This document shows, piece after piece, positions 37,501 through 49,500 of a stretch of DNA of 64,000 nt; the first letter of the stretch is position 1, and the number at the start of each line of letters is the position of its first letter. The translations under genes were made by a program, and so were the position numbers. The notes beneath the pieces are model-generated. The model had not been told where the DNA came from. It searched no databases and saw only the letters and a program-made list of their open reading frames with translations. Location of the stretch: NCBI RefSeq assembly GCF_031877795.1, contig NC_133957.1:7414351-7478350 (forward strand). Reading direction: 5' to 3'. Origin of the DNA: Strix aluco (taxonomy: Eukaryota; Chordata; Aves; Strigiformes; Strigidae).

Positions 37501-40500
37501 AATTTGTGCACAAAATTCCCAAATAATTTGTGTGTGCAAACCCCAAATAATTTCCTCACAAAATTCCCAAATAATTTGTGTGTGCAAACCCCAAATAATT
37601 TCCTCACAAAATTCCCAAATAATTTGTGTGTGCAAACCACAAATAATCTGTGTGTGCGAGTCCCAAATAATTTGTAGACACAAGCCCCAAATAATTCGTG
37701 CGTGCAAAACCCAAATAATTTCTGCACAAAATTCCCAAATAATTTGTGTCTACAAGGCCCAAATAATTTGTGCGTGTAAGTCTCAAATAATTTGCGCACA
37801 TGAGCCCCAAATAATTTGTGCATTCAAGCCCCAAATAATTTGTGCGTGCAAAACCCAAATAATTTGTGCCTACGAGCCTCAAATAATTTGTGCAAGTCCC
37901 AAATAGTTTGGGCACAAAATTCCCAAATAATTTGTAGACACAAGCCCCAAAAAATTTGTGTGTGTAAACCCCGAATAATTTGTGCGCGCGAGCCCCAAAT
38001 CCGTGCGTGCCAGCCCCAAAACCTCCGCGCAAACCAGACGGCCTTCGCGCACGTGAGCCCCCAACCCAACCGCAACTGCGCCAGCTAGAAAACCTTCGTG
38101 CGTGCGAGCCCCAAACCCTTCGTTTGTGCAAAAATTAGAAGTTTTTGTGGACACAACCCGCCGCGGAGGTCGCCCTGCCCCGAGCTCCACGTACTGCAGA
38201 AGGCGGCGGTGCGCCAGCGGCCGATGCGGATGCCCCGGCTCTGGCAGGCGGTGACGTAGGCGCTGATGGAGTGGCAGACGGTTTCCTGATGCCCCTTGTA
38301 GAGGCAGGTGTCGAAGAGACAATTGTTGAAGTAGGGGTCCGGGTCGATGGTGCCGTGACAGGCGGCGAAGGGACCCTGTTTCTTCACCAGGAGCCCGCAG
38401 TGTTTGTCACCCCGGTAGGGGCGTTTCTCCGCTTCGGTGCAAAATTTGCAATCTTTGGTACAACCGGCCGAACAACCGGGGACGTCGGCCACCTTCCAGG
38501 AGTCGGCAAATTGGATGACGTCGGTCGCCTGCTGCCCGTCGCGCGAAGCCAAGTCGTCGTCGGGGTTGCCGTCGGCGTTGCCGCAGAGGCCGCAGACGGC
38601 CCGGGAGTAGGTGGTGGGGATGATGACCCTGGCGTAGCTGTACCAGTCGAAGGTGACAATGACGTCAAAATCGGTCTTGATGAAGCCGTGGAGGCCGCTG
38701 AGGTAGACGTGGATCTTGTCGTCGTGGTTGTAGGGCAGCTCCACCAGGACCCCGTCGACCTGGAAGGGCGACGGGGGTTGCGTGATGCCACGCGACAACT
38801 TTGAAGGCCACCAAGATGCCCCGTGACGAGCTCACAACTCAACCGTGGGCCACACAACCTTGAAATCCACCCAGATGCCGACCAATGACCTTGCAAACCA
38901 TCGTGCAATGAGCTTGCAGCCCACCCGAGCACCACACAAGCTCGCAACCCAGCAGGACACCACGCAGCGACCTCGCAACCCAACTCCATGTCATGCAACG
39001 ACCTCACAACCCAACCTAATGTCATTCAAGGGCCTTGCAGCCCACCCAGGGGCCTTGCAATGACCTTGCAACCCAGCAGGACACCACACAGTGACCTTGC
39101 ACCCCAACCCCATGTCATGCAACAACGTCGCAACCCAACCTGATGTCATACAATGAGCTCACAACCCAACATGATGTCATGCAATGACCTTACAACCCAA
39201 CCCAAAGTCATTCAAGGGCCTTGCAGCCCACCCAGGGGCCTTGCAATGACCCCAAAACCCAGCAGGACACCACGCAAAGACCTTGCAACCCAACCTGGTG
39301 TCATGCGGTGACCTTGCACCCCAACTCAATGTCACACAATGACCTCGCAACCCAACCTGATGTCATGCAACGACCTCACAACCCAACCCAATGTCATTCA
39401 AGGACCTTGCAGCCCACCCAGGGGCCCTGCAATGACCTTGCAGCTCACCGGCATCTCATCCTCCCCTACCTTGAGCTTCTGGGGGTGCACCTGGCTGAGG
39501 CTGAAGGTCACGTTGTAGACTTTCAAGGTGACCTCCTTGGTGTACGAGACCAAGCGGCTGCCCCGGTTGTTGTTCTCCACGGTGACGGTGAAGGGGACGA
39601 GGGTGGGGTTGTCAGAGCAGAGGGCGGCCAACTGGTAGATGCAGGTGCCCATGAAATCATAACGGCGCCCGTCAAAGGTGGTGTAGTGGGGGTCGCCGGT
39701 GGCCACGCAGATGGAGCGGCTCTTGGCCACGCACCGCCGCACGCCCTTCACCACGGCGCACGTCTCGTCCAACTTGCAGCCGGCTTCCTTGCACACCACT
39801 ATGCCCAAATCCGCGTCACACCTGCACCGTGATTGGCAGGTCTCATCGGCCCAAAACTCCTCACCGGGTCGGTAGTAGTGACCGTCGCGGGTGCAGCCGC
39901 AGCTGGCCACCGCCACGCACTGGCCGCCGCTGAGGACGTAGCCCTCGTTGCAGGCGCAGGTCTCCACGCAGGGTTGGGTGCAAGCGGCGGGCGCGTCCCG
40001 GTTGGTGCACGTGGCCGGGCAGGCATTGCCACAGGCTTCGTAGTGGCTGTTTTCAGGGCAGGGTAACGCTGCGGGAGGGGGGGGGGAAGAAATGGAGCAG
40101 TTAGGGGGGGAGGAGGCAACAGCATCACATGAGTATTGCAAAGAGTTCGTGCAATGAGCACTTGGCACGCAACGTCCCGCGGATGGTTATTGCGCCGTGT
40201 GAATGCACCGAGTGCTCTGCACACAACGTCCCCGCGGATGGATATTGCACTGTGTGAATGCACCAAGTGCTCTGTACGCAACGTCCCGCGGATGGATATC
40301 ACAACTGTGTGAATGCACCGAGCTCTTTGTGTGCAATGTCCCAAACTCTTTGCACTCAACGGACCGCGGATGGATATTGCACCGTGTGAACGCACGGAAC
40401 TCTTTGTGTACAACATCCCGCGGATGGATACTGCAACCAGCAACGTGAATGCTCTGAGTGCTCTGCACGCAATGTCTGGCGGATGGATATTGCACTGTGT

Positions 40501-43500
40501 GAATACACCGAGCTCTTTGCATGCAATGTCCCGCGGATGGATACTGCAACTGCGTGAATGCACCGAGTGCTCTGCACGCAACGTCCCGCGGATGGATATC
40601 GCAACTGTGTGAATGCACCGAGCTCTTTGTGTGCAATGTCCCAAACTCTTTGCACTCAACGGCCCGCGGATGGATATTGCACCGTGTGAATGCACGGAAC
40701 TCTTTGTGTACAACATCCCGCGGATGGATATTACGCTGTGTGAATGCACCGAGCACCCTGCCCGCAACATCCCGCGGATGGACACTCCCCCACGCAAAAG
40801 CAACGACTCTTTCACACGCCACACCCCAGAGCGGGTCATTCCCCCGCGCAAACACCACCGAGCCCTTCGCACGCCTCATCCCGCGCTCGCTCTTCCCTTT
40901 CTTTGCCACCCACCCCCCCCCTTCCCCGCCACATCCACCGAGCAGCGAGCCCGTTGCTTACGGCAGCCCGACGGCGTCCTCCAGTCGTGCACCACAGCCC
41001 CGTGCTTCTTGCAGGTGGTTGCATAAGCCTCCAGCACCTGGCAGAGGATTTTTTTCGCCCCGTCGTTCAAGCACACGTCGTAGAGGCAGTTGCGGTAGAA
41101 ATCCCGCGGGTTGACGACGTCGTGACAAGCCTTGAAGGGCCCCTGGAAGGTTTTTTTGATGAGGCCGCAGTAGTGGTTGCCGCTGTACAGCTCCTTTTTC
41201 TCGTCCTCGCACACCGGGCAGTTGCCTTCGCAATAATCCCAACAAAACGGGTCGTCGTCGTCAGGGACTTTCCAGCCTTCAGCCCAGGCCACCACAGCGG
41301 CGACGTCCTTGCCCTTCTGGGGGACGTCGTCCTCGGGCTTCAAGTTGAAGTTGCCACAGAGGCCGCATGTGTGTTTGTAGTAGCTGCTGGGGAGGTCGAT
41401 TTGCAGATGCCAGTTCCAGTCGTACGTCACCCGCAGCCCAAAATCCGTCTCCAGCGCGGCGTTGAACCCACTCTGGGTCACGTTCACCTTCCCGTCCTCC
41501 AGGCTCACAGGGAGCAGCGTCACCACCCCGTTCACCTGCGGGTGGGGAGCACCGGACGTCAGCACCCCGACCGCAGGCCCTGGGGCTGCAGCAGCGCTCG
41601 CCTCGCTGGGGCGTGAGAATCGATTCCGCAGCCGCGGTGAGTGGTGGCGAGCGGTCGCCTCGCGGAGGGCGGTTGCTGCTGGGGTGCGTGCAGACACCTT
41701 GCAGCACCCTGAAAGTTCTTGCAGCACCCTGCAGTCGCCTCGCAGCAGGGTGCAGCCATTGAACCACAGAATCCCAGAATCATTCAGGTTGGAAAAGCCC
41801 CTTGGGATCATCGAGTCCAACCCTCAGCCCGACTCTACAAAGTTCTCCCCTACCCCACATCCACCCACATCTCATCCAAACAGCCCTTAAACACACCCAG
41901 GGGTGGGGACTCCACCCCCTCCCTGGGCAGCCTATTCCACTCTCTGACCACTCTTTCTGGGAAACATTTTTCCCTCCTGTCCAGCCTGACCCTCCCCTGT
42001 TGCAGTTTCAAGCCGTTCCCTCTTGTTCTGTCACTAATTCCCTGGGAGCAGAGACCAGCACCAACCTCTCCACAACGTCCTTTCAGGGAGCTGCAGAGAG
42101 TGATGAGGTCTCCCCTCACCTTCTCCTCCTCACACTGAACAGTCCCAGCTCCTTCCATCGCTCCTCACAGGATTTATTCTCCAGCCCCTTCCCCAGCTCG
42201 TTGCCCTCCTCTGCCCTCGCTCCAGCCCCTCGAGATCTCTCTCGGATTGAGGTGCCCAAAACTGGACACAACCGTCCAGGTGTGGCCTCACCAGTGCAGA
42301 GCACAGGGGGACTATCACCTCCCTGCTTCTGCTGGTCACACTATTCCTAATCCAAGCCAGGATGCCGTTGGCTTTCTTGGCCACCTGGGCGCACTGCTGG
42401 CTCATGGTCAGCTGTTTGTCAACTAGAACCCCCAGATCCTTCTCTTCCAGACAGCTCCAGCCACACCTCCCCAAGCCCCCTTGCAGTCACCTTGTAACGG
42501 TGTGCAAGTTCCACCCGCTTTGAGGTTTCTTGGACGCCTGCTGTAGCCACCTTTGGTGGTTTTGGCTTCCCCAAGGGGCAGAAAACAACCTCAGGTTGCC
42601 CCACTCAAGGCAGCGTCTTCCCAGCGTAGCCCAACCTTTTAAAAATCCACGTTCCCGTTTGAGTGATTTAACCAAAAATAATGGTGGCCCTGATGGAGGT
42701 GTTGAACTTAACGGACCAAAAAGGCGATGGGGAAGAAATGTATGAAAAAAGAGCTGGCAAAAAGCCAATTTTCCCTCCATTTTAGGCCAACTCACCCTGA
42801 CTTTGCCCACTTCCTTCCGGTGGATGGAGACGTGTTGACCGTAGACCTTGATGTTGGCCAAGCCCACGTAGGAGACGGATTTCACACCACCGCGGATGTC
42901 GTTCTTGCCCTCCACCTTGAAGGGCACCAAGGTGGTGTCGTTCCCACAGGATTCGGCCATGGTGTAGGTGCAGGTGCCTTGGAAGTCGAAATTCAGCCCG
43001 TCGAAGCTTTTGTAGTGGGGGTCACCCCAAGCCCAGCAGGTGGAAACCAGGGATGGGACACACCTGGCTTGTCTGCCCGTGAACTTGCACTTCTCCTTGG
43101 GCCGGCACCGAAGGGCTTTGCAGGGGTCTGGAAGGAGAAGAAACCATGGGAGAAACCATGGGAGATGTCCGGGGGGGGGGCATATCCCACGCCACCTTGC
43201 AAACCAGCATCATCACCAGCGTTGAGGTCCCTCAAGTGTCTTCTGCTCCCCCTTGGACTTTGGCAGCTCCGAGATGTAAATCAGAGCAGAACAATCCATT
43301 GCCAACCCCAAGTTTCCCCTTTTCAGCTGTTTTTCCCCTCATTACTTGGAAAAAAGTGTCAAGATTGGGTTCATCCTTCAAGAACAAGGTGCCACCATGG
43401 TTAAATTAGGACACGTGAGTTCCTTCATGTTCACGTGAGCGAATGCAAAGCCAAGGGGTGACTTTTCTGAAGCATTTTGCTCCTCCAAAATTCTCCCACC

Positions 43501-46500
43501 CCATCCCTGACCCTCTGAGGGTTGTGGACAGGATCTGTGGCCTCCAAAATTCTCCCACCCCACCCCTGACCCTCTGAGGGTTGGAGATGGGATCTGTGGC
43601 CTCTAAAATTCTCCCACCCCACCCCTGACCCTCTGAGGGTTGGAGGCGGGATCTGTGGCCTCCAAAATTCTCCCACCCCACCCCTGACCCTCTGAGGGTT
43701 GGGTTTGGGATTGTAGCCTCCAAAATTCTGCCCTTGCTGTAGGGCTTTCACCTCAGCACCTCTAAATTAAACATCCAGATGACCCCCAAGATTTCCTCTG
43801 GCTCCAAGATCCCTTTATTTATTTATTTTTTCACTCAAACAACCCCATTTTTCCTTACTTTGATTGATGCACTTGAAGACCCCATCCCGGATTTCGCAGG
43901 TTTCATCACCGGTGCAGCTGTGGTCGGTGCAAGACAAACCCTCCCTGGGGTCACACGTGCAACGCTTCTGGCAGTTCTTCTCCAAGACCGACTCGTGGGG
44001 CTGCAGGGCGAGAGGTTGCAAAGCATGGCGATGAGAGCAAACCGCGTCGCGCAGAAACGCATAAAAACACGTGAAAGGGGAAAAAAAAATTATATATTGA
44101 GGCCTGCTGGAGAGAATAAGCGGCTTTGCAAACAGCAAAATTGCCGGGGAATTTATCGCTTTTGTTGCAAGGAAAAAAAAAAGGCAAAAAAAACCCCATC
44201 CCTTTGCCCTCTTCCACCTCCTCTGAAGGAAAAATATTATTTTTTAGCGCTTTCAGCTGCAGAAAGTGTTGCTCTTATCCACATCTGTGCTAGCACTTTT
44301 ATGCCAAGCGATAAAAGAGATGGAAACATCCTGATTTTCTTCATATGACGCCAGAGAATCGCTCGGCAGATGGAACATTTTGAGGTTTTTTTTTGTTTCT
44401 GCGGGCTACTTTGGGCCATGCACACGTCTCCTTTGGAGCAGGTGGGAGGCAAATGTTATTAAAAAAACCCCAAACCCCCCCAAACTCAGGGAGATGACTA
44501 CCTTGTAATACTTCCCGTCCACAAAGCATCCGCACTGGTCCTTGGGAACGCAGCCCTGCCCATCAAAAATGTACCCATCCTCGCAGCGGCAGCCTTCGAC
44601 GCAGGTTTTGGGGCATTTGGAGGCATCTACAAGCCCTGTGCAACTGTTGACGCAGAGGTTGGTGCAGAGGGAGTAGCTGCTGTTGGCCGGGCAGCTGAGG
44701 GCTGGAAGGAGAAAGATGAGAAGCTCCAGGTTGAACGTTGGGTGGAAGAGCGGTGCCAGCCCAGGGTTGCACCCGGGGGAGGTGGCAGAGCCCAAACACT
44801 GATGAAAATCCAACCCGTTGGCGCTTGGTGTTGGGGACAAGCGGGAAAAACCAACTCAAGCACCAACCAGGTGACGTTTTCTTGGGGTTGGCTTTTCCCC
44901 TTTGCCCCCAGCGTCGATGAAAGTTCATCCCGTTGGCACGTGCGTTGGGTTTTCCCACTTTCACCCCAAACCAGCAAAAACGCACCCGTTTGGTGCCCAA
45001 AATGCCGATGAAAATCCACTCGTGGTGGCTTTTCTCATTTATCCCCAACGCCAACGGAAACGTACTCCCTCGTTGTGCCTTTTCCCAGGTGTAATTATTT
45101 TCATGCCATTATCATCCTCCCAACCCAACAGCACCATTTGTGTCACCCCACACATCGAGGGTGGCCAGCGCAGACCCCCAGCCCCAACGTCCCTTAGAAA
45201 TAAGTTACAAAACCCCGTCTATTTTTCAATTAATCCCAACGAAATGTGATTTCCCGGCTGCGGAGGACGTTTCCCACTCACCACCCCCCACTTACGGCAG
45301 AAGGATGGTTTTCTCCAAGCCTCAATGCTGACACCGGCGTCTTGGCAAGCGGTGGCGTAGCTCTGGATGCTCTGGCAGAGGATATGGGTGTCCCCTTCGG
45401 CGAGGCAAAGGTCGTGGAGGCAAGCTTCGAAATACAGGGCGGGGTCGATGAGGTGGTGGCAGGAGTCGAAGGGGCCCTTTGGGACCGTGAGGATGCCGCA
45501 GTAGTAGGGTTTTTGGAAGATCAGCTTCTTCTCCTTGTTGCAGACGGGACAGTCGTCCTTGGGGCAGTCGTCGCTGCAAGGCACGTCAGGTGTTTTCCAG
45601 GCAGAGCCAAAGGCCATCACGGTGGGGGCCTGTTGGCCACTGGGGAGGCGCAAATCATCATTGCGTTCCCCGTTGTAGTTGCCACAGAGCCCGCAAAGGT
45701 GGCCCCGGTAGCTCTGCGGGACCGTGACCGTCACGTGGTGGAGGAGGTCATAGTGTACGACGAGGCCAAAGTCAGTCTGAAGCAGGACGCCCGTCCCGTG
45801 TTGGTGCACTTGGACTTGGCCCTTGCTCAGGATGGCTGGGAGGTGGTGGGATATGGGGCCCACCTGGGATGGGGAGAGAAAAATCCTCTGGTGAGCCTCA
45901 AGGACGCTACCAGGAGAAAACCGTGGAGGTAGAAGCAAAAAAACATCGGGGGAAACACCTTCCAAGCAACCTTTTAACAAATTTATGGCTCCCACTTTGC
46001 ACCTGGAAGACAAAGCGGAGCTGAGCATGGCTTTGGCTCGGAGATAGGGGTGAGGTCTTCCCTCCATCAATTTAAAACAGTTTTTGGGCACCCGCAAAGA
46101 GGTGGACCACGAAATGTGGCCTTACTGTGGCCATGTGGCTTCACGCCAGGGTCAGCGTGAGCCTGTAGACTTTGCCACCAGCACGCTCGCGACCCAAAAG
46201 AGGTACAGCAGCGCTTCACCCTCCGCCATGACGGGCCCCTTGTTGCCTCACACCGAGGTCAACATGAGCCTGTAGGTGTTGCCACCAAAATATTTGCTTC
46301 GGACCACGAAGCACAGACCTACTGCGATGGTTCCCCTCTCGCCTTGCGTCAAGGTCAACGCGAGGCCACCGACTTTGTCACCGACACGTTTGTGTTCAGA
46401 AAGAGGTGGACCACAAAGCCCGGCCTTACCATGACATCTCCCCTCTTGCCTCGTGTCAAGGTCAACGTGAGCCCGTAGACTTCAACAGACAACGTTTCGA

Positions 46501-49500
46501 TGCCGGAGACCTTCCTCTTCTGGCGGGCTTCCTTCTTGATTTTCACAACAAAGGGTTTGACAACGTCGTCACCGCTGCAGGTCTCCGTGAGGATGTAGGA
46601 GCAGGTGCCTGGGATGTCAAAAACCATCCCATCGAAGGACAGATAGCTGCGGTCACCGGTGGCCACGCAAGCCCCGAGCGTGACAGGTTGGCATTGGAAG
46701 ACGCCATCAACGATTTTCCCTTCGCTGCCTTCGGGGCATGAAAATTTTTGGCAGGCCACAGTGCCGCCGGTCTGGCACTGGCATTGCTCCTGCTTGGTGG
46801 GGAAGAAGGTCTCCTCCACCTTGTAGTAGAAGTCCTGATTGAGGCACCCGCACTTGGACATGGGGACGCACTCGTCGCCGCTGAGCACGAAGCCTTCGTT
46901 GCACACGCAGCCCTCCCTGCACCGCCCCGAGCATTTCACTGGCGTGTAGATGCTGCTGCAGATCTGGCTGCAGCTCTGGGAGCAGATCTCGTAGTGGCTG
47001 TTTGCAGGACACGAAATACCTGCCACGGGACAAGGAGGTTCGTTAGGAGCGAGGAAATTACAGGCCGGATCCTGCAGTTTTCCTGCAATTAGGAACCTGG
47101 TGATGACGTTCACCGGATGTAGATTTATTTATTTTTTCTTTTTACCCAATCGCTTCACGATTAAATCTCATCTCTTCCTCACTGGTGACGTGATGAGGGA
47201 AGGGGTGTCCGTGAGGGACATTTCAACCCTTCTGAGGTGGCAGTTTTAGGCCCCTAAATCACTTGATTTTCCCCGTTGTTGCGGAGGAAATGAGGACGTT
47301 GCCTCAAGCAACAGAAGCGCTCCCACGTTGGGTCCCCAGTCAACTCCCAGGGCAGGTCCTTTTTCCCTAATTTAGATATTTTTGGTGTATCTCACGTGTT
47401 TTGGGCTCTAAGCCATCCAGACAATTACCCCTCGCCCTCGCTTTAGGCAATGCAAAGAAATTGGTGCTTATTGGGGTTAAATTATTCAATCCGTCGTAGC
47501 CGGATGAGGCATCTTGTTCCCTGGAAGGGTTTGGGTTTGGGTGTTGGCTGTAAACAAAGATGATGGGACCAACCTGGACTTGGGGTGGGATAATTTATGG
47601 TTGGACTGGATGATCTTCAAGATCTTTTCCAACCTGGAAGATTCTGTGATTCCCACCTCTGGTTTGTCCCCACACGGGCTTGGCCCAGGATTGGGGCTCC
47701 CTTTGATGCTCCCAACCCTTCGTGAAGCAAAAAAAACCCCCCTCCAATAAGCCCAACTTACTGCAGAAATCGTTCGTCCTCCATGTCCCGATGGTCACGC
47801 CGGCGGCCTGGCAGGCCGAGGTGTAGCGGGCGATAATCGGGCATATCACACCTTTCTGGTCTGGGAAGAGGCAAAATTCATGCACGCAGCTTTGGAAGTA
47901 TTTAGCGGGGTCCACGTGAGCGTGGCAAGACGCGAAGGGTCCGTTCTCTTCCAGCATGATCCCACAAGCCTTCTTTGAGGCCTTCTGCTGCTGCAGAGCC
48001 GCCGCGGTGGCAGGACATTCCACCTGCGACAGCTCCACGCAACCCGGGATGTCGGTCACCTTCCAGCTGTGCCCGAAGGCGTCGGAGTTTGACGTCACTT
48101 GGCCGTTCTTCATCATCATCTCGTCGCCCGCGTTGCCGTTGTAGTTCCCGCAGAGGCCGCACAGGGTGTTCGCGTAAGTGCTGGGCGCTGACACGGTGAC
48201 TTGGCTTTGCCAGTCGTAGGTGACGGTGAGGCCGAAGTCTGTCTCTACCAACGCTTCCTGCCCAGCTCTGTAGATGAAGATCTGCCTGTCTTTGTGGTGA
48301 TACGGTAGGTTGACCAACTGGTCATTGATCTGGGGACAAAAGCAAAAAAAAAATTAAATAATCTGGCATCCAACAATAAAGGCAAATCGTGTTTTCACGC
48401 CACCTGCAATCTGGGCTCCAGCGGAAGCACCTAAATTACGTAAATCAAGACTTTTGAGATTTAATCATCTGCCCCAAATCAGGCGCTTTGAGGCGAGCGA
48501 CGCCTGAGGCTCCACCGCTTGCACCCCGCACCGATCTTCCACTTTGGGGTGGAAACTGTGTATTTAAGCAATTAAGTCTCATCTTGATTAATGTGGGGCA
48601 AACAGACCTGGTCTCTCTGGATCTCAGCAGCGTGGTTGGAGAAAAATATTCAGCGTTACCCAAGACAGAGAATAAATAATAGAGGGGTGAGGATGGAGGA
48701 GAATAAATGGGGGAAGGAGGTTGGGGTGAGGAGGAGAAAGTGAAGAACGTGGAGATTAGATAAAGCAACATTTACTAAACTCACCATGATTTTGCCGGGG
48801 TGTTCCCGGCTTATCACAATGTTTTTGCCGTAGACTTTGACCATCACGAGAGCGATGGAGGACAGACGCTCGGCATCCTGGCGGCCATTTTGCACCAGCA
48901 CCTGGAAGTCCACCAGACCTCGGCTTTTCTCGCACAAACCAGCCAACTGGTACATGCACGTGCCCTGGAAGATGAACTTCCTGCCGTCAAAGCTCTCGTA
49001 GTGGGTGGCACCGACCGCCGCACAGGTCGCGTGGCTCTTGGGGTAACAACCCCGGATGCCGTCCTCCACCCGGCATTCCTCCTCGGCCCGGCAGCTGGCC
49101 CACTGGCATACGGCCTTTCGGTATTCCGCATCGCAGACGCAGCGTTTGGTGCAGGTGTTGTCCCCCCAAAACTCCTCGTGGAGGCCGTGGAGGCGGCCCT
49201 CGAAGACGCAGCCGCACTCGCCCTGGGGGATGCACTTGTTGGCGTCGAAGGCGAAGCCCTCCTGGCACTGGCAGGTCTCCACGCAGCCCGAGGTGTCGCA
49301 GTCGGCGGGCGTCGCGGCGGCGTTGCAGGTTTGGGGGCAGGCGGGGCCGCACGCGGTGTAGTTGCTGTTCTTCGGGCAGGAGAGAGCTGGCGGAGGGACC
49401 GGACACCGTGGTCATGGGGGAGATAAAGCTCCTGGGCCATCAGAAGGTGCAGCAGAGTGCCAAGAAAACCTGCGTGGGCTTTCTGGATCTTCTGCGTGGA

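Noticed and set aside
37604-38131. Minus-strand frame with NYLGL repeats as an extra FCGBP-like exon
   Set aside because: No acceptor or family motif. The 24-bp repeat explains it, and the C8 exon 38195-38759 ends with a clean donor before it.
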